This document shows positions 1 to 6,579 of a DNA stretch of 10,218 nt, piece by piece. This DNA comes from Bacillaceae bacterium UBA7792. Lineage in GTDB: Bacteria; Bacillota; Bacilli; Bacillales; Cytobacillaceae. Positions within the stretch are counted from its first letter, which is position 1. Every line of letters begins with the position of its first letter. A program made the translations under genes and the position numbers. Where the stretch lies: contig DLCS01000226.1 in assembly GCA_002480735.1 (NCBI GenBank), forward strand, positions 432 through 10,649. The letters are read 5' to 3'. Under the pieces are notes generated by a model. That model was given only the letters and a program-made list of their open reading frames with translations, was not told the DNA's origin and made no database searches.

Positions 1-1021
1 GGCTGGCATTATAGGCATCGTTAATAATTTTTTCTCCATTCGTACCTTCCACAAGCTCCATTCGCATACCAGTTAATTTCAACGAAGCGAATCCTTGATT
101 CATCTCTTCATAAGGAATGTCAAAATAATGAGCCACGAGCATAGCAGCTAAAGCATTTAAGATATTGTGAGTACCAAGTACAGGCAGTTTAAATTCTGTC
201 CTTAGCCCATTTACATTAAAGTAGCTGCCATCATCTGTTTGTTTTATGTAGGTTGGATATAAGGTATTCGACTCCATCCGTCCAAATGTCTGCTTTTTTG
301 CATCCCCATTATATTCCATAATTCTTTCACGCAATAGAGGTTCATCCCCGTGGAAAACAATGAGCCCATTTTGGGCCAATCCCTTAATGATTTCAAGCTT
401 CGCTTCAGCTATTCTTTCCCTTGAGCCTAAATCCTGAAGATGCGCTTCACCAATATTCGTAATCACTACCACATGTGGACGGGCAAGCTTTGTAAGAAAC
501 TCGATTTCCCCCCTGCTGCTCATTCCCATTTCCAGCACGGAAATTTCCGTATCCTTCTCGAGTGCTAACACAGTAAGAGGCAGACCGATATGGTTGTTAT
601 AATTCCCTTCCGTTTTCTGTACTTTATAGCGAGTACCCAAAAGATTGGCTGTCATATCCTTCGTTGTCGTTTTTCCATTGCTCCCTGTAATCCCAACGAC
701 TTTGACATCCAGTTCCGAACGGTAGCTTCTTGCCAATTCCTGTAAAGCAACGAGCGTGTCCTCTACTACAAGAATTGGGAGATCCTTTGGCGGGTTTGGA
801 ACATCCTTCTGCCAAAGAGCAGCCGCAGCACCTTCTTTTATAGCTGCTTCTACATAACGGTGGCCATCAACATGCTCCCCTTTCAAAGGAACAAATAGAT
901 GACCCTTTTTTATTTTTCTTGAGTCAATGGTTACACCGTTAATCTCTACATCCGCAAATGATTCGATATTATTACAAATCCGTATCATACTTTCAATTTG
1001 CTTAATCGTTTTCTTAATCAC
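1..1021 (-). CDS. murF: UDP-N-acetylmuramoyl-tripeptide--D-alanyl-D-alanine ligase MurF (C-terminus cut off by window edge)
   Basis: MurF is the cytoplasmic Mur ligase that uses ATP to add D-Ala-D-Ala to the UDP-MurNAc-tripeptide, the last soluble step of peptidoglycan precursor synthesis. I translated this stretch directly: about 340 codons of an expected 450-460 are present. The N-terminal domain contains TIDSRKIKKGHLFVPLKG (residues about 31-48). The ATP-binding P-loop GSNGKTTT is at about 113-120, followed by the family segments NYNNHIGLPLT, LEMGMSSRGEI and NIGEAHLQDLGSRE. The visible part ends in NDAYNAS, a conserved Mur-ligase motif. The start is GTG at 1021-1019, with AGGAGGT at 1033-1027 and a 5-nt spacer; it gives the N-terminus MIKKTIKQIESM, very like B. 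subtilis MurF. The next ATG, at codon 12, lacks such a site. The gene lies 60 nt after ddl, whose product makes its substrate, so the two form an operon. No frameshift is seen. Confidence 0.97.
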   Translation of the reverse strand, partial: MIKKTIKQIESMIRICNNIESFADVEINGVTIDSRKIKKGHLFVPLKGEHVDGHRYVEAAIKEGAAAALWQKDVPNPPKDLPILVVEDTLVALQELARSYRSELDVKVVGITGSNGKTTTKDMTANLLGTRYKVQKTEGNYNNHIGLPLTVLALEKDTEISVLEMGMSSRGEIEFLTKLARPHVVVITNIGEAHLQDLGSRERIAEAKLEIIKGLAQNGLIVFHGDEPLLRERIMEYNGDAKKQTFGRMESNTLYPTYIKQTDDGSYFNVNGLRTEFKLPVLGTHNILNALAAMLVAHYFDIPYEEMNQGFASLKLTGMRMELVEGTNGEKIINDAYNAS

Positions 1022-1038
1022 AAGGGACCTCCTATTAA

Positions 1039-1069
1039 GAAGCACACGGCGAATTTTGCCGTGCACTTC
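1039..1069 (-). other. Strong intercistronic stem-loop between ddl and murF
   Basis: The minus-strand RNA here can fold into a 12-bp stem with two central G-U pairs: arms GAAGTGCACGGC and GCCGTGTGCTTC around a 7-nt loop, AAAATTC. It lies 12 nt after the ddl stop and ends 5 nt before the murF Shine-Dalgarno sequence, which it does not cover. The bases after the stem (TTAATAGG) are not a proper T-tract, so it is a poor terminator. It could be an RNA-processing or 3'-end stabilising element, or a leaky attenuator that sets the ddl to murF ratio. The structure is seen; the role is inferred. Confidence 0.6.
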
Positions 1070-1081
1070 ATGCTATCTAAA

Positions 1082-2158
1082 TTAAAATGTATATTTAATC
1101 CTTTGTTTTTCATCATATCGTTCAATTCCAAGCTGCACAAGGCGCTCGATCAATTGTGGATAGTCCACACCTGTATGCTTCCATAAAAGTGGGAACATGC
1201 TAAATGGTGTAAAGCCTGGCATCGTATTCACTTCATTAATATAGGCCTTTCCATCCTTCGTTAGGAAGAAATCGGCACGGACTAACCCAGAGCAATCCAA
1301 TGCTTTATACGCCCTTTTTGCTAATCCCTCAAGAAGCTTATACTCAGCCTCTGTTATCTCTGCAGGAATAACCAATGCGGTATTTCCATCCTCATATTTC
1401 GCCTTGTAATCATAAAATTCTACCTTCGGAATGATTTCCCCTGCCACCGAGCATTCAGGCAGATCATTTCCTATGACCCCTAATTCAACCTCACGTGCAG
1501 TTACACCCTGTTCAATGATAATTTTTCTGTCAAATTGGAAAGCCTCCTTAAAGGCAGTAACCAGCTCTTCACGATTGGTACATTTGCTAATCCCTACACT
1601 TGAACCTAAGTTTGCCGGCTTAACAAAGCATGGATAGCCGATGTCCGCTTCAACCTTCTCATAGGCAGCCACCGGATTATGCTCCCATTCACTACGGATA
1701 AACCATACATAATTGACCTGAGGCAATCCTGCTTGGGCGAAAATGTTTTTCATGATAACCTTATCCATTCCCGCAGAGGAGGCAAGGACTCCATTACCTA
1801 CATAAGGAAGGTTCAGTAATTCCAACAATCCTTGTACAGTACCATCCTCACCATTCGGTCCATGAAGGAGCGGGAAGATGATGTCAAAAGGGGCATTTTG
1901 GCTATCGGCTGTAAATAAAGCAGGAGCCAAAGCAGTAGGCGGCAGGGATTCCCCATTAGAAAATTGTAAGGCCGCCACTGTTTCAACCTTTCCTTCTAAT
2001 AAAGGACCTTTGATCCATTCACCTTGTTCTGTAATGTATATTGGATATATCTCAAATTTTTCATAATCAAGCGCATTTATTACAGCAAGTGCCGTCTGTA
2101 AGGAAACCTTATGCTCTGCAGATTTGCCTCCATACAGTAACCCTATTTTCTTTTTCAT
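1082..2158 (-). CDS. ddl: D-alanine--D-alanine ligase
   Basis: Ddl is an ATP-grasp enzyme of the cytoplasm that joins two D-alanines for use by MurF. The product is 358 aa, a normal length for the Gram-positive form. Motifs in order are [11 protein letters not shown] (10-20), where the SAE glutamate should hold the first D-Ala amine, HGPNGEDG (99-106), [11 protein letters not shown] (180-190), the omega-loop YDYKAKY (249-255), and the metal and phosphate site [10 protein letters not shown] (308-317). The tyrosine-type omega loop is expected for D-Ala-D-Ala rather than the D-Ala-D-Lac (Van-type) ligases, so this is the housekeeping enzyme. The reading frame is open up to an ATG at 2173, but GGAGGT at 2171-2166 is 7 nt before the ATG at 2158, and the protein then begins [11 protein letters not shown]. 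Start 2158 is therefore chosen. murF follows in the same direction. Confidence 0.96.
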   Translation of the reverse strand: MKKKIGLLYGGKSAEHKVSLQTALAVINALDYEKFEIYPIYITEQGEWIKGPLLEGKVETVAALQFSNGESLPPTALAPALFTADSQNAPFDIIFPLLHGPNGEDGTVQGLLELLNLPYVGNGVLASSAGMDKVIMKNIFAQAGLPQVNYVWFIRSEWEHNPVAAYEKVEADIGYPCFVKPANLGSSVGISKCTNREELVTAFKEAFQFDRKIIIEQGVTAREVELGVIGNDLPECSVAGEIIPKVEFYDYKAKYEDGNTALVIPAEITEAEYKLLEGLAKRAYKALDCSGLVRADFFLTKDGKAYINEVNTMPGFTPFSMFPLLWKHTGVDYPQLIERLVQLGIERYDEKQRIKYTF

Positions 2159-2165
2159 TTTGAGT

Positions 2166-2171
2166 ACCTCC
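2166..2171 (-). promoter_or_regulatory. Shine-Dalgarno sequence deciding the ddl start
   Basis: GGAGGT lies 7 nt before the ATG at 2158 and overlaps the upstream in-frame ATG at 2173, which itself has no ribosome binding site (preceded by CCTTAAAA). Start 2158 is therefore favoured. Confidence 0.85.
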
Positions 2172-2214
2172 ATTTTTAAGGCAGCATCTAGCCCAAATCA
2201 AAACATACCTCTAT

Positions 2215-2223
2215 ATTTTATCA
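2215..2223 (-). promoter_or_regulatory. Candidate extended -10 promoter for ddl-murF
   Basis: TGATAAAAT reads as an extended -10 element (TG, one base, then TAAAAT, 5 of 6 matches to TATAAT). The best -35 candidate, TTCACG, sits 19 nt upstream and is weak. Initiation here would give a leader of roughly 50 nt before the ddl ATG. This is assigned by eye from consensus only. Confidence 0.4.
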
Positions 2224-2294
2224 CTTTATCAGAAGAGGACGTGAATTTTTTTGTGTATTTCCTTTAATATTTATGATGGAATAACTTGACTAAA

Positions 2295-2323
2295 ACCTTA
2301 CAAACCTAGAGCATAAATGTCAA
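2295..2323 (-). promoter_or_regulatory. Candidate sigma-A promoter upstream of ddl
   Basis: A perfect -35 hexamer, TTGACA (2323-2318), is followed after exactly 17 nt by TAAGGT (2300-2295), a weak -10. It lies downstream of the cobalamin operon terminator and points at ddl. It may act alone or together with the extended -10 element nearer the gene. The weak -10 keeps confidence low. Confidence 0.35.
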
Positions 2324-2363
2324 TTTTCTTTCATTTTCGACCATGTTCACGTATATATGCCCA

Positions 2364-2382
2364 TAATCAATCGTTTGATTGA
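2364..2382. repeat. 19-bp palindromic repeat, copy 1 (upstream of ddl)
   Basis: TAATCAATCGTTTGATTGA occurs here and again, identical, at 7395-7413. It contains the inverted repeat TCAATC-GTTT-GATTGA. This copy lies between the operon terminator and the -35 candidate of ddl, a position suited to an operator. The identity of the two copies is seen directly; a regulatory role is inference. Confidence 0.55.
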
Positions 2383-2393
2383 AAAGAAGATGC

Positions 2394-2425
2394 AAAAAAA
2401 TAAGGCTAGAGCACTATGCCCAGCC
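2394..2425 (-). terminator. Rho-independent terminator of the cobalamin salvage operon
   Basis: On the minus strand GGCTGGGCA and TGCTCTAGCC pair into a 9-bp stem (one G-U pair, one bulged T) with a 3-nt loop, followed at once by TTATTTTTTT (2403-2394). It starts 7 nt after the stop codon of the last operon gene. Stem, short loop and T-tract together make this a confident intrinsic terminator. Confidence 0.9.
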
Positions 2426-2432
2426 AATTTCA

Positions 2433-3053
2433 TTAAAAAGCTCCTTTTCTCTCTTTATGTGCAATATCTCCTTCAAGCAGCAATTCTCTCTTATTATCCT
2501 CTATTTTGACCAACGTTACGCTCGTTCCCTCGATAAATGGTGGCTCCCATACTAAATCAATCGGATTTTCCTTGCAGATCATTTGTAATACTTTAATGAC
2601 CACCCCGTGTGTAACAATTAAGAGATTACAAGAATCATGTGTCCTTTCTAGGTCACGCAAGACAGCCTCCAATCGCGACTTTACATCCTCAAAGGTTTCC
2701 CCATTATTCGCATATTGGCTAGGAGCATTTTGGTAGAGATGATAACGTTTAGGATCCATGGCTTTAATTTCGTCTATGGTCCTACCTTCCCAATCCCCGA
2801 GATCAATCTCCATCAGTCTTTCATCTGTCTTGAACGGGAGCGTCCGCTCGCCTATCACGAGCTTAGCGGTCTCGATTGTGCGCAAGCTTGGGCTCGCATA
2901 CACGGCATCGAAATCTATTTCCATAAGTCTCTTACCTAATAACTTAGCATCGCGAATCCCATTCTCTGTTAAATTAGAATTCAGGCGGCCTTGGAGTCTG
3001 TGCTCTACATTCCACTCCGTTTCCCCATGCCGAATAAAAAATAATTGCAGCAT
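2433..3053 (-). CDS. Histidine phosphatase (phosphoglycerate mutase-like), likely second alpha-ribazole/cobalamin phosphatase
   Basis: This is a 206-aa cytoplasmic member of the histidine phosphatase superfamily. The catalytic RHG motif is RHGETEWN (8-15), followed by the family pattern RLQGRLNSNLTENG, the phosphate-pocket arginine in YASPSLRT, the acidic residue in LMEIDLGDWEG, and the second catalytic histidine in IVTHGVVIKVL. Unlike the upstream CobC it keeps the full RHGET-WN consensus and resembles the broad-specificity PhoE/YhfR type. It is the last gene of the operon, 12 nt after cblS and just before the terminator. The context suggests dephosphorylation of adenosylcobalamin 5'-phosphate or alpha-ribazole phosphate, but the exact substrate cannot be read from sequence. 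Start: AAGGAG (3067-3062) is only 2 nt from an ATG at 3059 but 8 nt from the ATG at 3053, so 3053 is chosen. Confidence 0.85.
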   Translation of the reverse strand: MLQLFFIRHGETEWNVEHRLQGRLNSNLTENGIRDAKLLGKRLMEIDFDAVYASPSLRTIETAKLVIGERTLPFKTDERLMEIDLGDWEGRTIDEIKAMDPKRYHLYQNAPSQYANNGETFEDVKSRLEAVLRDLERTHDSCNLLIVTHGVVIKVLQMICKENPIDLVWEPPFIEGTSVTLVKIEDNKRELLLEGDIAHKERKGAF

Positions 3054-3061
3054 CCTCATTT

Positions 3062-3067
3062 CTCCTT
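3062..3067 (-). promoter_or_regulatory. Shine-Dalgarno sequence deciding the start of the last operon gene
   Basis: AAGGAG shares bases with the TAA stop of cblS (3068-3066). The spacer is 2 nt to the ATG at 3059 and 8 nt to the ATG at 3053, which favours 3053. Stop-codon overlap suggests re-use of ribosomes from cblS. Confidence 0.75.
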
Positions 3068-3761
3068 ATATTAGATCATGAAAATATTTACCCGATAAAT
3101 CCCTTATTTCCTTTTCCTTCTCTCGTGGATAGATTACTAGAAAGCTTGTAGCTGGACCACCAGACTTATATAGATCAATTCCATCAGAAGAGATCTCTTC
3201 AAACAGCTCCGGCTTTACTCTTTGAAGCTCATGCCCTACACCCTTCGAACCCACCGGCCATACCCTCACGTTTTCTAATAAGCTGATTTGATAAAATACA
3301 GAAAGCGGGGCAACAGACTCAGAGTGGACTAACACTTCATCTCCCACTAATGGAAGACCAATTAAGGCAACCCTCCCATTGTTCGCTTCCCTTGTTCCAC
3401 CATCGTTCGATTGTAACCCAATCACATTGATTCCGACAACAGATTGAATGAGCGGGAAATTACTTTCCGTGCTGCCTGTTACCTGCACATTCTCCATTCC
3501 GAGCTCCTTCAGCCCCTTTTGCACACCTGATACAAGCTCATGCCATTCCTTTTCCCCGCATAGGTTATGGATGACAACGGCCAAAGGAGTAGCCCCCGTG
3601 GCTAAGCATTCCATCATGGCGACTCGAAAGGAAAAGTAGCCAACTATATCGTAGGCTACTTGAACGAAATCCTCTTCCTTCATACCAATTGCACCGCTGT
3701 TATCCGTTGTGATGACAAGTGACTTCCCGTCATCTATCGGAATTATGACTGCATCTCTCAC
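3066..3761 (-). CDS. cblS: Alpha-ribazole kinase CblS (AIR synthase/ThiL-like fold)
   Basis: The 231-aa product looks like a short AIR-synthase/ThiL-type ATP-binding protein. It has an N-terminal strand region with DDGKSLVITTDNSGAIG (10-26), a helix with FRVAMMECLATGATPLAVVI, then VQVTGSTESNFP and a C-terminal domain with LIGLPLVGDEVL and KSGGPATSFLVI. Proteins of this type encoded next to CblT in Listeria and Geobacillus are alpha-ribazole kinases, which phosphorylate alpha-ribazole to the 5'-phosphate used by CobS. The assignment rests on fold resemblance plus the cblT neighbour and the lack of cobT here; I cannot run an alignment. The start is GTG at 3761, overlapping the cblT stop as GTGA. 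AAAGGAG (3778-3772) inside the end of cblT is 10 nt upstream, so translation is probably coupled. Confidence 0.83.
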   Translation of the reverse strand: MRDAVIIPIDDGKSLVITTDNSGAIGMKEEDFVQVAYDIVGYFSFRVAMMECLATGATPLAVVIHNLCGEKEWHELVSGVQKGLKELGMENVQVTGSTESNFPLIQSVVGINVIGLQSNDGGTREANNGRVALIGLPLVGDEVLVHSESVAPLSVFYQISLLENVRVWPVGSKGVGHELQRVKPELFEEISSDGIDLYKSGGPATSFLVIYPREKEKEIRDLSGKYFHDLI

Positions 3762-4252
3762 CCTTTGATCGCTCCTTTGTGGTAGGCTCCTTCAAAAAAC
3801 GAGCTTAGTCTTGGAATGAGAAGATACGCTACTACCATGTTAAGCAGAGAACCAACGAACAAGGACGGCAGAAGCGCTACATAAAAGGTCACATCAAAGA
3901 AAAATATAAATGGCAAAGGAGCTAAAAAAGCATTTGCGATCACAAACACGACGCTTGCAAGCAACCTCTTTTCTCTTCTGTACATAAAAGCAAATACAAA
4001 AGCCAATAGAGCCATTTCACTGGCAACAACCAAATGAAGGGGACCCATTGGCATTCCGCCAATAAGGGCTGAGACGAAGTGACCGAACGCTCCAACGATC
4101 GCCCCCGCTCCACCCCCAAAGAAAGCCGCTGCCAAAAGAGATGGAAAAGCATCTAAGGCAACGCTTCCGATGATGGCTGGGATTTTAATTGCAGCCCCCA
4201 CGACAGAAAGCCCAATAAAAACAGCCAGTAGACTAACTTTCCTTCCACTCAT
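3758..4252 (-). CDS. cblT: Alpha-ribazole transporter CblT (ECF-type S component)
   Basis: This is a 164-aa, very hydrophobic membrane protein with about five to six predicted spans, starting with SLLAVFIGLSVVGAAIKI and followed by the glycine- and alanine-rich AFFGGGAGAIVGAFGHFVSA and the segment GGMPMGPLH. These are features of substrate-binding S components of energy-coupling factor importers. Adjacent to cblS it fits CblT, which brings alpha-ribazole into the cell. The EcfA/EcfT energising module is not in this window and would be shared from elsewhere, which is usual for such S components. The frame is open to an ATG at 4300, but AGGAGG (4266-4261) is exactly 8 nt before the ATG at 4252, giving MSGRKVSLLAV; the longer form would add a polar tail and overlap the upstream gene by 68 nt. 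With 4252 the overlap is 20 nt. Confidence 0.82.
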   Translation of the reverse strand: MSGRKVSLLAVFIGLSVVGAAIKIPAIIGSVALDAFPSLLAAAFFGGGAGAIVGAFGHFVSALIGGMPMGPLHLVVASEMALLAFVFAFMYRREKRLLASVVFVIANAFLAPLPFIFFFDVTFYVALLPSLFVGSLLNMVVAYLLIPRLSSFFEGAYHKGAIKG

Positions 4253-4823
4253 CCCTTTTTCCTCCTCTAAAAACCTTGGCACTTCGTTCATATTCCACAT
4301 CCTTCACACCTAGACGGAAATTAATCACACGTGCCAATGCAAAAAAGTAGTCTGATAGTCGATTTAAGTATTGGAGGCAAACCACTGGGGTCGTTTCATC
4401 TGCCTTCAACAGACTGACAACTAATCGCTCTGCCCTTCTCGTAACGGTCCTTGCAATATGAATCGTTGCGGAAGCCTTTGCTCCCCCTGGCAGGATGAAC
4501 CTCTCAAGCTCTGGAGCTTCAGTAATCAGCTCGTCAATTTTGCTTTCCAAATAAGTAATTGCATCCTCTGTCAGCTTCGGAACTCGCTTTTCCGTAATGT
4601 TAGCAAGATCGCCCCCGCAATCGAATAGCTCGTGTTGAATTTTTTCCAAATCATGAAGAACATCCTCGAAATGCTCTGGATCTAACTCCGCCACTGCCTG
4701 CCCAACAAAGCAATTCACTTCATCCACCGTTCCATACGCCTCAACCCGGATATCATCCTTATCCACTCTACCGCCGATAATACTTGTCTTCCCCTTATCC
4801 CCTGTTCTTGTATACAATTTCAT
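4233..4823 (-). CDS. pduO: PduO-type corrinoid (cob(I)alamin) adenosyltransferase
   Basis: This 196-aa enzyme transfers the 5'-deoxyadenosyl group of ATP to cob(I)alamin or cobinamide, making the adenosylated corrinoid that the rest of the pathway uses. It shows the whole PduO signature: TRTGDKGKT (5-13), GGRVDKDDIRVEAYGTVDEVN, the ILPGGAKASATIHIARTVTRRAER helix region with its conserved arginines, and LQYLNRLSDYFFALAR near the C-terminus. The length is typical of the soluble, trimeric stand-alone form (B. subtilis YvqK). In B. subtilis the homologue is also encoded with an ABC ATPase-CbiZ protein. The start ATG is 6 nt after the upstream stop, with AAGGGG (4838-4833) 9 nt before it. The 3' end carries the ribosome binding site and start of cblT. 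Confidence 0.95.
   Translation of the reverse strand: MKLYTRTGDKGKTSIIGGRVDKDDIRVEAYGTVDEVNCFVGQAVAELDPEHFEDVLHDLEKIQHELFDCGGDLANITEKRVPKLTEDAITYLESKIDELITEAPELERFILPGGAKASATIHIARTVTRRAERLVVSLLKADETTPVVCLQYLNRLSDYFFALARVINFRLGVKDVEYERSAKVFRGGKRDEWKES
4261..4266 (-). promoter_or_regulatory. Shine-Dalgarno sequence deciding the cblT start
   Basis: AGGAGG lies inside the 3' end of the adenosyltransferase gene with an 8-nt spacer to the ATG at 4252. The earlier in-frame ATG at 4300 would place this site inside cblT, so 4252 is preferred. Confidence 0.85.
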
Positions 4824-4829
4824 TTTCCT

Positions 4830-5240
4830 TCACCCCTTAATCCTTTGATTAATACCATACCAAATCATATCTACTCTTTCACAGGCTACAACCATATCCT
4901 GATAGACCCAGCCAGTTTGATCGCGCCAGCTACGATTTTCTTTTTCGATGGGGACAATGCCCTTACTTATATCTGTGCCAATGACAATGACCTGTCTGGC
5001 AGGTGCCTGCTGCTCCCATTTTCTCCAGCCTGAAATGATGCTGCGCCATTTTTCGCGAGAGAAGGATAGCTCCTTAACCCAGGCCTCCAAGCCTTCAAGC
5101 ACAACGGTTGCTGCGTGAAGAGCATTTAAATCCTCCACCAACGCTTCACCCTTATAAGCTGAAACCCATTTCCCATCTGGGTATCTGGTAATCACCCATT
5201 TTCGTTTTCCATTGAAGGCACCTCCCGTAACGAAATGCAT
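4830..5240 (-). CDS. Short, degenerate CobU-family paralogue (possible partner subunit of CobU)
   Basis: This 136-aa protein resembles both ends of CobU (adenosylcobinamide kinase/guanylyltransferase) but lacks part of the middle. The N-terminus MHFVTGGAFNGKRKWV matches the CobU first strand and P-loop, but the Ser/Thr after the P-loop lysine is arginine (R13). VVLEGLEAWVKEL (47-59) stands where CobU has its Asp-Cys segment, without the cysteine. The RIxxHxxxR segment with the guanylylated histidine is absent. By contrast the C-terminus keeps GIVP (94-97), RSWRD (103-107), G110 and Q114, the CobU guanylyltransferase signature that the full-length CobU of this operon has lost. It is probably not an active kinase alone; a partner or regulatory role is inferred. 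Start 5240 is fixed by the P-loop strand and by AAGGAGG 8-10 nt upstream. It overlaps cobC by 49 nt. Confidence 0.75.
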   Translation of the reverse strand: MHFVTGGAFNGKRKWVITRYPDGKWVSAYKGEALVEDLNALHAATVVLEGLEAWVKELSFSREKWRSIISGWRKWEQQAPARQVIVIGTDISKGIVPIEKENRSWRDQTGWVYQDMVVACERVDMIWYGINQRIKG

Positions 5241-5818
5241 CGCTCACCCCTCCTTAGCTGATCTAGTTGAAACGAAAGTTCATAGCCGTTCCCATGTGTG
5301 ACGTGCCAATCCCAGAAATCTTTTTCGTTTGGAGCATATTGCTGCAATATATATTTTATGACACCACCGTGGGTGACAATGAAGGGATTTCTGATGTGGT
5401 TAACCAGTATTTGATGTACTAGCCTGTCCCACCCCTTGTCAATCCGCTCTGCGAACTGTACGAAGGATTCCCCGTTTGGCGGGCTGTATTGAAAAGAATC
5501 CTTGAGCCAAAGCTGGTAGGCTTTATCCTTCTTTAAATCCTCATAGGTTTTTTCTTGAAAATCACCAAAATGGAGTTCTCGAAATTCCGTATATTTTTCC
5601 GGACTCACCTCCGGAAATAAAAGCTTCATCGTTGCAAGACATCTATTTAAATCGCTAGAAATAAAGTAATCGTAATGGCTTGGTTCCAGCTTGATAGCTG
5701 TTAGCTGTGTAACAGCCTCCTCACTTAACGGAGAATCATTCCAGCCCATATAGGCTCTGCGCTTATTTCCTTCTGTTAAACCATGGCGAAACAATGTAAT
5801 AACCACAATGTCATCCAT
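5192..5818 (-). CDS. cobC: Alpha-ribazole / adenosylcobalamin 5'-phosphate phosphatase CobC
   Basis: This 208-aa histidine phosphatase is predicted to remove the 5'-phosphate left after CobS action (or from alpha-ribazole phosphate), completing the nucleotide loop. Visible motifs are FRHGLTEGN (10-18) with the catalytic histidine, MGWNDSPLSEEA, the arginine in ISSDLNRCLAT, the glutamate in FRELHFGDFQE, and the second histidine in FIVTHGGVIKYIL. RHGLTEGN and the G-ND-PLS pattern are those of CobC-like rather than glycolytic enzymes, and the position after cobS supports this. The 5' end overlaps cobS by 43 nt. GGAAGGG lies a long 14 nt before the ATG at 5818, so the start is less certain; translation may depend on coupling to cobS, and a GTG at 5806 is an alternative. 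Confidence 0.88.
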   Translation of the reverse strand: MDDIVVITLFRHGLTEGNKRRAYMGWNDSPLSEEAVTQLTAIKLEPSHYDYFISSDLNRCLATMKLLFPEVSPEKYTEFRELHFGDFQEKTYEDLKKDKAYQLWLKDSFQYSPPNGESFVQFAERIDKGWDRLVHQILVNHIRNPFIVTHGGVIKYILQQYAPNEKDFWDWHVTHGNGYELSFQLDQLRRGERCISLREVPSMENENG

Positions 5819-6579
5819 AACATGAGTTCAGTCCCTTCCACAGAAGCCCCTAATACATCACCAGTAATCCCGCCAAACCATTTCACTGCTTTTACACGAA
5901 CCCAGACATAACACAATATGGTGATAATAAGCAATATAAGGATCGGAACAAAAATCCCTGACCATCGATACAAAAATGCCCCACCCACGAGAACGAGATA
6001 AATTGGGTATACGACAAGGGACCTTCCATTTCCTGCTTCCTGGAATAGATATGCCAAGCCCTCCTTTTTCGCTGCCTGCACAGTGACGAGGACCATTCCC
6101 ATTACTCCTTTACTGAGAAAAGGAAGAAATATCACCAGTAAGTAGGTCGCCATCGTCATGTAGGTTGTGATTTCATAGATAAATAAGAAGCGGCTGCTTA
6201 ATAAAATAATGACTGACAGAACGCCAAATGCTCCTGTTCTAGGATCTTTCATGATTTCTAGCCTTTTCTCCTGACTTTGATAGGAAAAATAGGCATCACT
6301 GGCATCCATCCAACCGTCGAGATGAAGACCCCCGGTTACCACAATCGTTAAAAGCCAGATGGCAAAAGCTACCGCTACACTGGAGAGGGGCGTCCAGTTC
6401 AGTAGCAAGTAGAGGACGAGACTATAGAGAAGCCCTTGCAGCAGCCCGACTAATGGGAAGGTTTTGATGCTGCCATCAAGGTGCGTTTTGTCCATGGGAA
6501 GTGCGGCGCGAATTGGGATAGCTGTAAAAAATTGCAGGTTTAAGAGAAATCCCTTCACCAAGATCAAAATCCTCTTCAT
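5776..6579 (-). CDS. cobS: Adenosylcobinamide-GDP ribazoletransferase (cobalamin-5'-phosphate synthase) CobS
   Basis: CobS is an integral membrane enzyme that joins adenosyl-GDP-cobinamide to alpha-ribazole (phosphate), forming adenosylcobalamin (phosphate) with release of GMP. The product is 267 aa, the usual length. Signature blocks are FFTAIPI near the N-terminus, GGLHLDGWMDASDA (83-96) with acidic metal-binding residues, EIMKDPRTGAFG (108-119), and KWFGGITGDVLGA (233-245). Between them are several hydrophobic spans. The ATG at 6579 overlaps the cobU stop as ATGA, with a purine-rich GGGGGGAGGGG run just upstream. It is placed between the genes that make its two substrates: cobU upstream and cblT/cblS downstream. 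Confidence 0.97.
   Translation of the reverse strand: MKRILILVKGFLLNLQFFTAIPIRAALPMDKTHLDGSIKTFPLVGLLQGLLYSLVLYLLLNWTPLSSVAVAFAIWLLTIVVTGGLHLDGWMDASDAYFSYQSQEKRLEIMKDPRTGAFGVLSVIILLSSRFLFIYEITTYMTMATYLLVIFLPFLSKGVMGMVLVTVQAAKKEGLAYLFQEAGNGRSLVVYPIYLVLVGGAFLYRWSGIFVPILILLIITILCYVWVRVKAVKWFGGITGDVLGASVEGTELMLWMTLWLLHCFAMV

Noticed and set aside
624..815. A 63-codon minus-strand frame inside murF
   Set aside because: The MurF frame across the same bases gives the P-loop and flanking conserved segments, so this is a frame shadow.
1082..2158. Possible vancomycin-resistance-type D-Ala-D-Lac ligase
   Set aside because: The omega loop is the tyrosine-lysine YDYKAKY type of ordinary D-Ala-D-Ala ligases, and the gene is paired with murF rather than van genes.
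2555..2570. A partial match to the palindromic repeat (AAATCAATCGGATTTT)
   Set aside because: Only the left half matches; the right arm is not conserved, so it does not count as a third copy.
2758..3081. A 107-codon open frame on the plus strand, antisense to the last phosphatase gene
   Set aside because: It lies wholly opposite a gene with clear catalytic motifs, has no recognisable domain and no convincing ribosome binding site.
3940..4152. A 70-codon minus-strand frame inside cblT
   Set aside because: It is a shifted frame within a gene whose own frame gives coherent membrane spans.
5596..5617. Perfect 8-bp inverted repeat (TTTCCGGA, 6-nt loop, TCCGGAAA) inside cobC
   Set aside because: It lies in the middle of coding sequence with no T-tract and no start codon after the purine-rich loop; probably incidental.
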